Shown here piece by piece: positions 16,779 through 25,402 of a stretch of DNA of 64,000 bases. The translations under genes were made by a program, and so were the position numbers. Position 1 is the first letter of the stretch. Every line of letters starts with the position of its first letter. Location of the stretch: contig MPMI01000005.1 of the NCBI GenBank assembly GCA_002238415.1, positions 1-64,000 of the forward strand, read 5' to 3'. The notes under the pieces were generated by a model, which was given only the letters and a program-made list of their open reading frames with translations, had not been told where the DNA came from and searched no databases. The stretch comes from Desulfurellaceae bacterium bin18 (GTDB lineage: Bacteria > Desulfobacterota > Binatia > Bin18).

Positions 16779-17681
16779 ATGCATCTTGAGAACCTCTTGA
16801 TAGGACATCAGAGTCTGGCGGGAAACACGGGTATCTCCGTACTTCTTTTTACGCAGCGGGTGGTCTGCGCGTATCATCTGTGTGGTTCGGCCCCAGGCAC
16901 GCGTGATGTTGTCCCGCTCAATCTGGGAAACTCGGTTGAGGAGATTGATGCGCTGGTGTTTACCGGCGGGAGCGCGTATGGGCTCGGCGCGTCTACTGGT
17001 GTCATGGAATATCAGCAGGGACAAGGCCGGGGGCTGGCGACACCGGGTCGGATTGTGCCGATTGTTCCCACCGCGTGTATTTTTGATCTCGCCTATGGTG
17101 AGCCGGCTTATCCGGCGGCCCAGGATGCCTATGCTGCCTGCAAAGCCGCCACCAATAGCGAGTATGCACGCGGGAGGGTCGGCGTCGGGCGTGGCGCGAC
17201 TGTCGGCAAGGGGCTGGAGAACGGCCGCCCCATGACCGGCGGGTTCGGCGTCGGGCATATACAGGCGGGCGAACTCAAGGTGTTAGCCTGCGCGGCGGTG
17301 AATGCCTTCGGTGATGTCAGAGAAAACGACAAAATCATCGCTGGCGCGGTTGATACACACGGGCAGTTTCTCAACATCGAACAGCATCTGCTGCGTGGGA
17401 GTGCCGAAGCCAGAACCTCACTCCCCCAAAACACCACCCTGGTCGCCGTCGTGACCAATGCGACCCTGAGCCAGGAGGCTCTCTTTATCGTGGCAAAAAT
17501 GGCCACCGCCGGGTTCGCCCGAGCGCTCTCACCCGCCTTTAGCCCGTGGGACGGTGATTTGGTGTTCAGCGTGTCTGCCGGACAGGTGCGGAGTGATGTC
17601 ACCCTGGTCGGGACGATAGCCGCCGAAGTCACCCGTCTGGCCATTCTTGACGCCGTACGGGAATCGCAGGTAATTGGCTGA
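16779..17681 (+). CDS. DmpA/NylC-type N-terminal-nucleophile hydrolase (peptidase S58/P1 family)
   Basis: A 300-residue precursor of the P1/DmpA family. The site QNTTLVAVVTNATL contains Asn218-Thr219, matching the autocleavage site of the nylon-oligomer hydrolase NylC, where Thr becomes the N-terminal nucleophile of the small subunit. Other family features are FTGGSAYGLGASTGVMEY and GVGRGATVGKGLENGR. The mature enzyme would be an alpha/beta pair hydrolysing amide bonds. ATG 16779 follows AAGGGAAGA. It precedes a glutathione transferase by 17 bases. Natural substrates of this family are poorly known. Confidence 0.87.
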   Translation: MHLENLLIGHQSLAGNTGISVLLFTQRVVCAYHLCGSAPGTRDVVPLNLGNSVEEIDALVFTGGSAYGLGASTGVMEYQQGQGRGLATPGRIVPIVPTACIFDLAYGEPAYPAAQDAYAACKAATNSEYARGRVGVGRGATVGKGLENGRPMTGGFGVGHIQAGELKVLACAAVNAFGDVRENDKIIAGAVDTHGQFLNIEQHLLRGSAEARTSLPQNTTLVAVVTNATLSQEALFIVAKMATAGFARALSPAFSPWDGDLVFSVSAGQVRSDVTLVGTIAAEVTRLAILDAVRESQVIG

Positions 17682-17698
17682 GAGACAGAGGAGGAGAG

Positions 17699-18304
17699 AT
17701 GCGCAAACTGCACGATTATTTATCTTCCGGAAACGGGTATAAAGTTCGATTATTGCTCACTCAGCTTGGGATTCCCTTTGAACGCATTGAGCACGATATC
17801 CTCCAGGGTGAGACGCGCACGCCAGACTTTCTGCAGATCAACCCCAACGGTCGTATCCCCGTCCTGGAGTTGGAGGACGGCACCTGTCTGTCCGAGTCCA
17901 ACGCGATTCTCTTCTATTTGGCTGAGAGCACCGCTTTCCTACCCGACCACCACTTGGCCCGGGCGCAGATTCTCCAATGGATGTTTTTTGAGCAGTACAG
18001 CCATGAGCCCAATATTGCCACGTCGCGTTTTTGGTTGATGCATGGTGAGCTGACAGACGAACGGCGCGCCGGACTGGAGCAAAAACGTCCCCTCGGCTAT
18101 GCCGCACTTGAGGTCATGGAGCGGCACCTGGCAAAACGGACTTTTTTTGTGAGCGAGCGCTATACGATTGCGGATATTGCCCTATACGCCTACACCCATG
18201 TCGCCCATGAAGGGGGCTTTGAGTTGGATCGTTTTGAAGCTATCAATACGTGGCTTGACCGTATCCGGGTACAACCGGGCTATATTTCCATTCTACAAGC
18301 CTGA
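17699..18304 (+). CDS. Glutathione S-transferase
   Basis: A 201-residue GST. The N-terminal thioredoxin fold shows SGNGYKVRLLLTQLGIPFE, the NPNGRIPVLEL cis-Pro loop and the LSESNAILFYLAE glutathione-binding Ser. The helical C-terminal domain has the N-capping motif YTIADIALYAYTHVA. Ser10 or nearby residues may activate glutathione. GAGGAGAG precedes ATG 17699. It follows the NylC-like gene closely and overlaps the convergent hydrolase gene end by 12 bases. Role: conjugation or reduction of electrophilic intermediates, by family. Confidence 0.92.
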   Translation: MRKLHDYLSSGNGYKVRLLLTQLGIPFERIEHDILQGETRTPDFLQINPNGRIPVLELEDGTCLSESNAILFYLAESTAFLPDHHLARAQILQWMFFEQYSHEPNIATSRFWLMHGELTDERRAGLEQKRPLGYAALEVMERHLAKRTFFVSERYTIADIALYAYTHVAHEGGFELDRFEAINTWLDRIRVQPGYISILQA

Positions 18305-18970
18305 GACCCAGGAACCCACGGTCTCGCCCAGTTCGTTTTGCACTTCCTCATCCGTCCGGCCTGAGCGTTTGAGGACGTGAAAGGAGTGGTCGCCGCCCTC
18401 AACAATATGGAGGGTCGCTCGCTTGCCCAGGCTGCGGCATAAGGGCGTGATGAGACCGAGTTCGGCCAGCCTGTCCCGCGTCCCTTGTAAGAAGAGCATG
18501 GGGACGTTCACTTTGGCTAGATGCGCGCCCCGCTCGCTCGACGGTTTCCCGGCCGCGTGTAAGGGAAAGCCGAAAAAGATCAGCCCTTGGACGTCCGGCA
18601 GGCGGCCTTCGGCTGCAACCAGCGAGGTCAGCCGGCCTCCCATGGATTTCCCGCCGGCCAGCAGGGGCAGCCCCCGGGCGACTTTTTTTGCGGCGGCAAC
18701 CGCTGAGACGATGGTCGCGCGCAATACCGTTTGAGAGTCCGGACTTTTCTTTCCTTTTTCCATATACGGAAACTGATAGCGAAACGTCGCAATTTTTTGG
18801 GCGGCAAGCTGTTCTGCCACGGCCTGCATAAAGGGGTGGCGCATCCCGGCTCCGGCCCCATGACCCAGCACGAGCAGGGCACGGGCGGATGCGGGTCGGA
18901 GGAGCAGCGCAGAGACGGCCCCGGCCTGTTCCGTTGGCGCAAATTGCAGCGCTCGAAGCGAAGTCGCCAT
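18293..18970 (-). CDS. KANL3/Tex30-like alpha/beta hydrolase
   Basis: A 225-residue alpha/beta hydrolase-like protein. ALLVLGHGAGAGMRHPFM gives the oxyanion region, GGKSMGGRLTS the nucleophile elbow, LFLQGTRDRL the acid and VEGGDHSFHVLKRSG the base His. The pattern matches the KANL3/Tex30 family found in bacteria and eukaryotes, whose activity is poorly defined. It begins 6 bases beyond the stop of glnS on the same strand, so it may be the first gene of a... leftward unit read away from glnS's own promoter; the order is glnS upstream, this gene downstream. Confidence 0.85.
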   Translation of the reverse strand: MATSLRALQFAPTEQAGAVSALLLRPASARALLVLGHGAGAGMRHPFMQAVAEQLAAQKIATFRYQFPYMEKGKKSPDSQTVLRATIVSAVAAAKKVARGLPLLAGGKSMGGRLTSLVAAEGRLPDVQGLIFFGFPLHAAGKPSSERGAHLAKVNVPMLFLQGTRDRLAELGLITPLCRSLGKRATLHIVEGGDHSFHVLKRSGRTDEEVQNELGETVGSWVSGL

Positions 18971-18976
18971 GCGCGC

Positions 18977-20683
18977 CTAGGCCTTTTTCTGCTGTTCCGC
19001 TTTTTGGATTTTGGCCCAGGTGTCACGCAAGGTCACGGTTCGGTTAAAGACCGGGCGGCCCGGAGACGAGTCAACTGTATCCACGCAGAAATAGCCCTGC
19101 CGTTCAAACTGAAAACGGCTCCCGGCTTCGGCCTGGGCCAGACTCGGCTCGACTTTGCAATCGGTCAGGATTTCGAGTGAGTGTGGATTCAGATAATCGG
19201 TAAACGCCGCTCCGTCTTCCACATTGTCCGGGTCGGGCTTGGTGAAAAAATGATCGTACAGCCGGACCTCGGCGTTGACGGCGTGCTCGGCTGACACCCA
19301 GTGAATGGTAGCTTTGACCTTACGACCGGCGGCCGGCCCGCCACTACGCGTCTCAGTATCATAGGTACAGTGGATTTCCGTAATCTCTCCGGTGTCATCT
19401 TTGACAACGCTGACGCATCTGACGATATAGGCGTAGCGTAAGCGCACTTCCCGGCCGGGCGCGAGACGAAAAAATTTGCGCGGCGGCTCTTCACGAAAGT
19501 CCTCACGCTCAACATAGATCACTCGCGAGAAGGGGACCTGCCGTGTGCCAGCGCCGGCATCTTCCGGGTTGTTGATCGCGTCGAGGTATTCAACCTGATC
19601 TTGGGGATAATTGTCTATGACAATTCGCAGGGGGCGGAGGACCGCCATGACCCGTGGGGCGGTTCGATTCAGCTCTTCGCGGATGCAGTGTTCGAGCATG
19701 GCATAGTCAACCGTGCTGTTCCGTTTGGCGAGGCCGATGCGTTCGCAGAAGGTCCGAATCGACTGTGGCGTATACCCCCGGCGGCGGAGTCCGGCCAGGG
19801 TTGGCATGCGCGGGTCGTCCCAGCCGCTCACGTAGTTGTCTGTCACCAGAGTCAGGAGCTTGCGTTTGCTCATGACTGTATAGGTCAGGTTCAAGCGGGC
19901 GAACTCGATCTGTTGGGGATGGCTCGGAACGGGCAGGACGTCCAGCGCCCAGTCGTACAGGGGACGATGATCCTCGAACTCCAGGGTACACAGCGAGTGG
20001 GTAATCTCTTCGAGCGCGTCGCTCAGGCAGTGGGTGAAGTCATACATGGGATAGATGCACCAGCTATCCCCTGTGCGATGGTGCGGGGCCTTCAGAATCC
20101 GGTACAGCGTCGGGTCGCGCATATTGATGTTGGGCGAGGCCATATCGATCCTGGCCCGCAGAACGTGGGTGCCTTCCGGAAACTCGCCGGCGCGCATACG
20201 GGCAAATAAATCGCGATTTTCCTCAACCGAGCGCTGCCGATAGGGGCTATCTCGACCCGGCTCGGTCAGGGTGCCACGATAGGCGCGTATTTCGTCAGGA
20301 CTCAGGCTGCACACATAGGCGTGCCCGTCTTCGATAAGTTGGACCGCATAGTCATACAACTGCTCGAAATAGTCAGAGGCGTAGTATTCCCGGTCGTCCC
20401 AATCAAAACCGAGCCATTTGACATCCCGCTTAATGGATTCGACGTAGTCGATGTTTTCTTTGGTTGGGTTGGTATCGTCGAAGCGGAGGTTGCACGTCCC
20501 GCCATGTTCCAGCGCCACCCCAAAGTTCAGGCAGATGGATTTGGCATGCCCGATATGGAGATGGCCGTTCGGTTCGGGCGGAAATCGGGTAGCGACTCGG
20601 CCGTTATGTTTATTGGTCTTCAGGTCGGCGGCGATAATCGTCCGAATAAAGTCGGTGGATTGGGGCGTGTCGGTCGTTGCCAT
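18977..20683 (-). CDS. glnS: Glutaminyl-tRNA synthetase
   Basis: A 568-residue class I synthetase that charges tRNA-Gln directly with glutamine. The HIGH motif is intact (HLHIGHAKS, residues 43-46), and the second signature appears as VMSKRKLL. GlnRS-specific blocks such as [31 protein letters not shown] and the C-terminal anticodon-binding beta barrels are present, and length matches E. coli GlnRS (about 554). The start ATG 20683 is clear. Presence of GlnRS implies that Gln-tRNA need not be made by GatCAB transamidation. The KANL3-like gene follows 6 bases downstream on the same strand. Confidence 0.98.
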   Translation of the reverse strand: MATTDTPQSTDFIRTIIAADLKTNKHNGRVATRFPPEPNGHLHIGHAKSICLNFGVALEHGGTCNLRFDDTNPTKENIDYVESIKRDVKWLGFDWDDREYYASDYFEQLYDYAVQLIEDGHAYVCSLSPDEIRAYRGTLTEPGRDSPYRQRSVEENRDLFARMRAGEFPEGTHVLRARIDMASPNINMRDPTLYRILKAPHHRTGDSWCIYPMYDFTHCLSDALEEITHSLCTLEFEDHRPLYDWALDVLPVPSHPQQIEFARLNLTYTVMSKRKLLTLVTDNYVSGWDDPRMPTLAGLRRRGYTPQSIRTFCERIGLAKRNSTVDYAMLEHCIREELNRTAPRVMAVLRPLRIVIDNYPQDQVEYLDAINNPEDAGAGTRQVPFSRVIYVEREDFREEPPRKFFRLAPGREVRLRYAYIVRCVSVVKDDTGEITEIHCTYDTETRSGGPAAGRKVKATIHWVSAEHAVNAEVRLYDHFFTKPDPDNVEDGAAFTDYLNPHSLEILTDCKVEPSLAQAEAGSRFQFERQGYFCVDTVDSSPGRPVFNRTVTLRDTWAKIQKAEQQKKA

Positions 20684-20725
20684 AGGTCAGCGTCCTTAAC
20701 CGTGGCGCTCCCTTACTGTCGCGGG

Positions 20726-21076
20726 CTATTCATGAAGCGCTAAAACCAAACGTAATCCTGCATTCATCTCTTGCAATTGTCTGGCTGTTAACTTGCCAAT
20801 TTTCTCTGTGAGAAAAGCCTTATCCACGGTGATGAGTTGGGAAACGTTCAAAACAGAGTCTCGTTTCAAACCGGTATGTTTTGCCGAGAGCAGCATATTG
20901 CCTGGTGCGGAAGCGAGCCGAAGATTCGAGGTTATGACAGCCGCAAGAACAGTCCGAATGCGACTCCGATTAAAGTCATTTGACTGGATCATAACAAGTG
21001 GACGACGGTAACCGGGTTCGGACTCGCTTGGCTGAGGCAATGAGGCCCACCATATTTCTCCGCGACGAATTACCAT
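20726..21076 (-). CDS. MazF/PemK-type endoribonuclease toxin
   Basis: A 116-residue MazF-fold toxin. RRGEIWWASLPQPSESEPGYRRPLVMIQ contains the RGE...W and G-x-R-P-x-V-V hallmarks, with the conserved Arg of the active site. VLNVSQLITVDKAFL supplies the conserved Thr/Ser-x-Q strand, and IGKLTARQLQEMNAGL the C-terminal helix. It should cut single-stranded mRNA. Its ATG (21076) overlaps the end of the antitoxin gene by 7 bases, so the two are translationally coupled. Confidence 0.92.
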   Translation of the reverse strand: MVIRRGEIWWASLPQPSESEPGYRRPLVMIQSNDFNRSRIRTVLAAVITSNLRLASAPGNMLLSAKHTGLKRDSVLNVSQLITVDKAFLTEKIGKLTARQLQEMNAGLRLVLALHE

Positions 21077-21318
21077 TCTTCTTGGGGGAGGGATCGTAGC
21101 TGCAAGGCGTGAATCACCGGATCGACCGGAACGGGTGTCGAAGATTCCTCCATTGCATAGACTGCGTCGAGCCGTTGCGTAACACCATCTCCTTGATGCG
21201 CTTTCAGATAGGTGGCAATCGCCCTCGTATATAATTCACTCCGAGAAACTCTGTTTCGTTGCGCGAGTTGCTCGGCAGCATGGAAGATGGGAGCTGGGAT
21301 CGAAATAGCTGTTTTCAT
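21070..21318 (-). CDS. Ribbon-helix-helix antitoxin for the MazF toxin
   Basis: An 82-residue antitoxin. The ribbon-helix-helix DNA-binding part is KTAISIPAPIFHAAEQLAQ followed by RVSRSELYTRAIATYLKAH. The acidic C-terminal tail should wrap the toxin. ATG 21318 is preferred over an in-frame TTG at 21327, which lies inside the palindrome. The predicted -10 box ends about 8 bases before the ATG, so the message may have almost no leader. It precedes and overlaps mazF in one operon. Confidence 0.88.
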   Translation of the reverse strand: MKTAISIPAPIFHAAEQLAQRNRVSRSELYTRAIATYLKAHQGDGVTQRLDAVYAMEESSTPVPVDPVIHALQLRSLPQEEW

Positions 21319-21322
21319 AAGG

Positions 21323-21354
21323 CTCAAGTATAACCACAGTTATACTTGAGTCAA
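21323..21354 (-). promoter_or_regulatory. Promoter and perfect 28-bp palindromic operator of the RHH-MazF module
   Basis: CTCAAGTATAAC (21323-21334) and GTTATACTTGAG (21339-21350) form perfect 12-bp arms around CACA. On the minus strand, -35 TTGACT (21349-21354), a 16-base spacer and -10 TATACT (21327-21332) overlie the palindrome. Binding of the ribbon-helix-helix antitoxin or toxin-antitoxin complex here would block RNA polymerase, the usual autoregulation of such modules. Confidence 0.8.
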
Positions 21355-21365
21355 GAATGACAGCT

Positions 21366-22238
21366 CTACATTTCCGTCAGAGATTTGGGCAGGCGAAACA
21401 GACGCAGGGCCGTATCACTCAAGAACTTCTGCTTTGATTCCGGCCTGAGTTCAAGCGCCTCGATCTCGGTGATGGCCCGTTCGGGGTCAATCACCGGCCA
21501 GTCCGTTCCGAACAGGACTTTGTCTTTGCCCCAGGTATTGATGAAATGGACAAAAGACTCCGGCCAGTGGCGCGGCGCATAGGCATCGGAGCCGATGTAG
21601 ACATTCTCATGCTTCCAGGCCACTGAGATCATTTCCTCAGTCCAGGGATATCCAAGATGAATCCCAATGAGCACTAACTCAGGGAAATCAATGGCAATTT
21701 GATCCAGCGTAATCGGTTGGCCGACACTCGGCAAAACCCGCTCGCGCTGATAGCGCAGGCAGTGGCCGACCTGCATCATAATCGGAATCTCCAGCTCGCA
21801 GCACTTGGCATAAATGGGATAATAGCGGGCATGGTCGGGTGGCAGGCCAAACCAGTGCGGGTAGAGATGGGCGCCCACGAAGCCGTACTCCTTGACCGCG
21901 TATTCCAGGTCGCGCAGACCCTGCATTCCCCGGGTGGGATCAACCCCGGCCAGACCGGAAAAGCGATCCGGGTAGCGCTGACAGATGTCGGCCACCCGGG
22001 TATACGGAATCTCGAATGAACCTCTGATGCGCAGGTCGCCGGCCCGCACCGCAACCAGTAGGGAGCGCTGAATCCGGGCGCGGTCCATTTTATCCAGATA
22101 GGTCTTTATCGGTACGCCGGGCCGTAACTCGGCTGGAAACCGGACCTGGTCGAGAAAATACTCATCCACCCCGGTCTGACCCTGCTGGACCTCTTGTGGG
22201 GTGAAGAGATTACAGACGATATCGATAGCACCATCCAT
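21366..22238 (-). CDS. Amidohydrolase (ACMSD/amidohydrolase-2-type TIM barrel)
   Basis: A 290-residue metal-dependent hydrolase or decarboxylase of the amidohydrolase-2 group. The first metal motif is altered: the usual DxHxH is represented by MDGAIDIVCN without a histidine pair. Later ligands are seen as GAHLYPHWFG, IGIHLGYPW and FGTDWPV with Asp. Family members decarboxylate aromatic acids or hydrolyse cyclic compounds. ATG 22238 follows AGAGGCAAGCGC; upstream in-frame sequence is divergent-promoter region. It is divergent from the F420-type oxidoreductase gene with 115 bases between. Confidence 0.8.
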   Translation of the reverse strand: MDGAIDIVCNLFTPQEVQQGQTGVDEYFLDQVRFPAELRPGVPIKTYLDKMDRARIQRSLLVAVRAGDLRIRGSFEIPYTRVADICQRYPDRFSGLAGVDPTRGMQGLRDLEYAVKEYGFVGAHLYPHWFGLPPDHARYYPIYAKCCELEIPIMMQVGHCLRYQRERVLPSVGQPITLDQIAIDFPELVLIGIHLGYPWTEEMISVAWKHENVYIGSDAYAPRHWPESFVHFINTWGKDKVLFGTDWPVIDPERAITEIEALELRPESKQKFLSDTALRLFRLPKSLTEM

Positions 22239-22353
22239 GCGCTTGCCTCTCTGGTGGGTGTTTCTGCCTCCACGATGACGCGCCGTGTCCTTTGCGTCAA
22301 TGGTAGGGATATGATGTGTGTGGCCCAGACAGTACAGCAGGAGGAGGGCCCCT

Positions 22354-23226
22354 ATGAAATTCGGCATTCACTATTCCATTGGCGTCAACGCGAATCCCGA
22401 GGCAGAGGATTATATCCGGGTCGCCCAAAAGGCGGAAGAGTGCGGCTACCACTCGCTCTGGCTGGGGGACCATATTGTGATCCCGGAAAAAATTGAGGCG
22501 GCCTACCCATATTCGGCGGACGGAGCGGCCGGCTTTCCTCGGCGGGCTCCGTTCCCCGACCCCTTTGTTATGCTCGGCGGTCTGGCCCTGGCCACCTCGC
22601 GGATTCTGCTGGGCACGAGCGTGATCGTCATTCCCTATCGAAACCCGCTTGCGGTTGCCAAGGCGGTCGCCAGCGTCGATCTGTTATCTCACGGACGGTT
22701 CCAATTTGGTGTTGGGGTCGGCTGGCTCAAAGAAGAGTTCGACGCTTTAGGGGAAGACTTCGCCCGGCGGGCACGACAAACCCGAGAATATCTGCACATC
22801 ATGAAAACGACCTGGCAGGCCGAGCCCGCGAGTTTTTCCGGCGAGTTCCTCAAATTTTCAGATATTCACAATATGCCTCTGCCGGTCCAAAAGCCGCATC
22901 CGCCCATTATTTTCGGCGGTGAGAGTTTGCCGGCCCTCAAGCGGGTGGCCGACTTGGGCGACGGCTGGCAGCCGGGCACGGCCTCCCTCAAGGTGCTGTC
23001 AAAAAGCGTTCCTCAACTCAAATCCCTCATGGCTGAACGCGGACGAGACTATGCCGACCTGTCCGTCTCGGCCCTGAGCGCCGCCGGCCCCTTGCTCCGC
23101 AAGCCAGAGGTCATTCCTCAGCTCAGCGAGCTGGGCGTGCAGGAATTGATCCTGTTTATGACGACGGCTGATACCCAGAAGACGCTCACGGTTATCGAAG
23201 ACTTTGCGGAAAAGATGATGGGCTAG
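22354..23226 (+). CDS. LLM-class F420-dependent oxidoreductase
   Basis: A 290-residue luciferase-like monooxygenase-fold protein. MKFGIHYSIGVNANPEAEDY starts the barrel; GYHSLWLGDHIVIP, LGTSVIVIPYRNPLAVAKAVASVD and FQFGVGVGWLKEEFDALG are the diagnostic blocks of the Rv2161c-type F420 group. The substrate is not predictable, but similar enzymes reduce or oxidise alcohols and carbonyls with coenzyme F420. GGAGGAGGG precedes ATG 22354. It is divergent from the amidohydrolase and followed after 16 bases by a secreted protein gene. Confidence 0.88.
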   Translation: MKFGIHYSIGVNANPEAEDYIRVAQKAEECGYHSLWLGDHIVIPEKIEAAYPYSADGAAGFPRRAPFPDPFVMLGGLALATSRILLGTSVIVIPYRNPLAVAKAVASVDLLSHGRFQFGVGVGWLKEEFDALGEDFARRARQTREYLHIMKTTWQAEPASFSGEFLKFSDIHNMPLPVQKPHPPIIFGGESLPALKRVADLGDGWQPGTASLKVLSKSVPQLKSLMAERGRDYADLSVSALSAAGPLLRKPEVIPQLSELGVQELILFMTTADTQKTLTVIEDFAEKMMG

Positions 23227-23242
23227 GCAGTTCACTTCTCCT

Positions 23243-23866
23243 ATGCTGCGTCTGTTTCCCTTGTGGATCGGGACCCTCCTGCTGACCGGAGGGACCAGCC
23301 AAGCGACCGAACGTCCTGGCGACTATTTCCCCCTCGCTCTGGCAAACCGTTGGCAGTACGAGTCGAGCGAAGGCACGCCAATAAGCCCCGTGACCGAGAC
23401 CTGGGAGGTGGTGAGCCGTAAAGGGGCGGGCTATGTGCTGCGTATTCAGCAGAGTCTCCTGGCCAGGGATGCGCCTGCGGAGTTTGTCTCCGCATCGTCT
23501 GCCGGGGTGGTTATGCAGCCGAGCGACACCGGGTCCGAAGACGGGCAGCCGCAGTTCATCCTCAAACCGCCACTCACACTCGGGATGACCTGGCAAACGT
23601 CTGCCGGGCGCTACGAAATTACTGCGCTGCATGCGCTTGCTGCAGTGCCGGCGGGCGTCTTTGAAGACTGCATCGAAGTCACTTTTTGGAGTCGCAATGG
23701 CCAGGCCAGGGCGGTGACGCTGTACGCTCCTGGCGTTGGTATGGTCCAGCGAGATGAGTCCTTTACCCTTCTTGGCGGCTTGGGCGGCGAGGCTGGTCCG
23801 CGCCAGGGCAGGGTCAGTTTATGGCTGACCGAATGGCACGTCGGACCAGCCATAGCAGACGAATAA
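23243..23866 (+). CDS. Secreted protein of unknown function
   Basis: A 207-residue protein with an N-terminal signal peptide (MLRLFPLWIGTLLLTGGTSQ, probable cleavage near ATERPGDY). The mature part begins DYFPLALANRWQYES, a phrase common in small periplasmic or lipoprotein-like beta-sandwich proteins, but it has no lipobox cysteine. The remainder is mostly beta strands with no catalytic motif that I recognise. It follows the F420-type oxidoreductase by 16 bases, so it is probably co-transcribed. Function not inferred. Confidence 0.7.
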   Translation: MLRLFPLWIGTLLLTGGTSQATERPGDYFPLALANRWQYESSEGTPISPVTETWEVVSRKGAGYVLRIQQSLLARDAPAEFVSASSAGVVMQPSDTGSEDGQPQFILKPPLTLGMTWQTSAGRYEITALHALAAVPAGVFEDCIEVTFWSRNGQARAVTLYAPGVGMVQRDESFTLLGGLGGEAGPRQGRVSLWLTEWHVGPAIADE

Positions 23867-23914
23867 TCTATGAAGAGCGGATTCGTAAGGTCCGCCTTAT
23901 TGGGGCTTTCCTGT

Positions 23915-25402
23915 CTAGCGTCTATGTCTGCGTCGATAGATGGAGACCAGCATGCCAAGCAGAAGAATCACGCCGGGCTCGGCAACAATGGTGATGAGGA
24001 ACAATTGCCGCGTCTGTTCGGTGGTGAGCACCAGGGTAGAAATTTTACGCTGAATGGAGGCATCTCGAGGGCGTTCGGTAATAAACTTCTCGTCCTGCAC
24101 CAGCCATTGCACCGTGTTGAGAAAGAGGTCTCTATTGCCCAGCAAGGACAGCCTGGAATTGCTGGCAAAATCGCTGTCTCCATACACAACCAGACGGGCA
24201 GCGTGTGCTGCGGGTTGGTCTCCGCCGGTAGGTGGCGCGTTCCCGTTGGTGGGTTGGTCCGACGGATTCAGGCTACCCTGTTGGTCTCGGCGAATCGTTG
24301 CTGCCACTGCCAAGGAGATTGGCCCTGGTCGGGCTTTCGTACCTTCAAAGTCGACCGCACCTTCGGGTGACTCGGCTCCCGTGCGAAAGCGAGCCCATGC
24401 ACCCGGTCCGGTGCGGCAGAACGGTTGGGCTGAGAGTACGCTGCTCGGCAATGGGTCGGCCGGCTCAACCGAACGGGAGAGTGGAAAAATGGTGCCGACC
24501 TGGAAATCTTTTACAATCTCGACCTCGGTATTATAAAGCGACACCAGCGGGCTCAGGGCGTCACCGCCAAAGAGTTGGTTCTGCGGGTCGTAGACAACAT
24601 CCTGATCAAGCAGGACACCGTATTTGGCCAGGAAGGCGGTCAGGTTGGGGGCCGACAGGGGATCGAGCATGAAGAGGAGGCTCCCGCCTGCCGAGAGATA
24701 GCGGCCAAGACGCTCAAGCTCGTCCGGTAAGAGGTCGGTCTGCGGGCCGCTGACCACGACGAGGGCCGCATCCTCGGGGACGCGCTCGGTCCGCGCCAGG
24801 AAGACAGGACGGACAATAAAGTTTTCGTTGCGTAAAGCGGAGGCGACTTCGCTATAGCCCAACTGCGGTTGACCGTTCCGAGGGTCTTTTTCGCCGTGGC
24901 CACCGACAAAATAAACGGTTTTTTGCTCTTTTCGGAGAAACTGAAACAGTGCCTCGGTAATGGTCTTCTCGCCCGCACCCGGCAACAATTTCTGCTGCCC
25001 GTCGTATTCGAGCACGGCGGTGCCGTAATAGGTTGCCCCGTACTGCCGGGCCAGCCCGATGTTCCGGTCCCGGTGCAGAATACGGTACTGGAAGTAGGAA
25101 TTTTCCGCGGTAAAGCGCTTGAGCACATCCTCATAGCGTTGATAGGCATCCGGAGAGCCGCCAAAAAACAAGGTCAGCAGCGCGTCTTTATCCAGGTCGG
25201 CCAGCAGGCCTTTGGTCTGCTTTGAGAGGGATAATGTCTGCGTGGGGGTGAAGTCCCAGCGCTGATTATTGCGAATGGAGAGCGTCTGGAGACCGACCAG
25301 GCCGAGCAAAATCAGCAGATCCAGAACGGCCACCGTGACCCACTGCTTTCGGCTTTGTGGGGGCAAGAAACGTCCGCAACGAGGAGAATTCACCCTTCCC
25401 AC
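23915..25402 (-). CDS. GldG-like ABC-transporter auxiliary membrane protein
   Basis: A 495-residue protein of the GldG/DUF4350-like family that accompanies GldA/GldF ABC exporters. It has an N-terminal membrane anchor (VTVAVLDLLILLGLVGLQTL), a large extracytoplasmic domain (LSKQTKGLLADLDKDALLTLFFGG, VYFVGGHGEKDP, PEDAALVVVSGPQTDL, GGSLLFMLDP) and a C-terminal anchor (LFLITIVAEPGVILLLGMLVSIYRRR). The start is a GTG at 25402 that lies 137 bases inside the end of the permease gene; a later GTG (25393) or TTG is possible. The three-gene order ATPase-permease-GldG is typical. Confidence 0.82.
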   Translation of the reverse strand: MGRVNSPRCGRFLPPQSRKQWVTVAVLDLLILLGLVGLQTLSIRNNQRWDFTPTQTLSLSKQTKGLLADLDKDALLTLFFGGSPDAYQRYEDVLKRFTAENSYFQYRILHRDRNIGLARQYGATYYGTAVLEYDGQQKLLPGAGEKTITEALFQFLRKEQKTVYFVGGHGEKDPRNGQPQLGYSEVASALRNENFIVRPVFLARTERVPEDAALVVVSGPQTDLLPDELERLGRYLSAGGSLLFMLDPLSAPNLTAFLAKYGVLLDQDVVYDPQNQLFGGDALSPLVSLYNTEVEIVKDFQVGTIFPLSRSVEPADPLPSSVLSAQPFCRTGPGAWARFRTGAESPEGAVDFEGTKARPGPISLAVAATIRRDQQGSLNPSDQPTNGNAPPTGGDQPAAHAARLVVYGDSDFASNSRLSLLGNRDLFLNTVQWLVQDEKFITERPRDASIQRKISTLVLTTEQTRQLFLITIVAEPGVILLLGMLVSIYRRRHRR

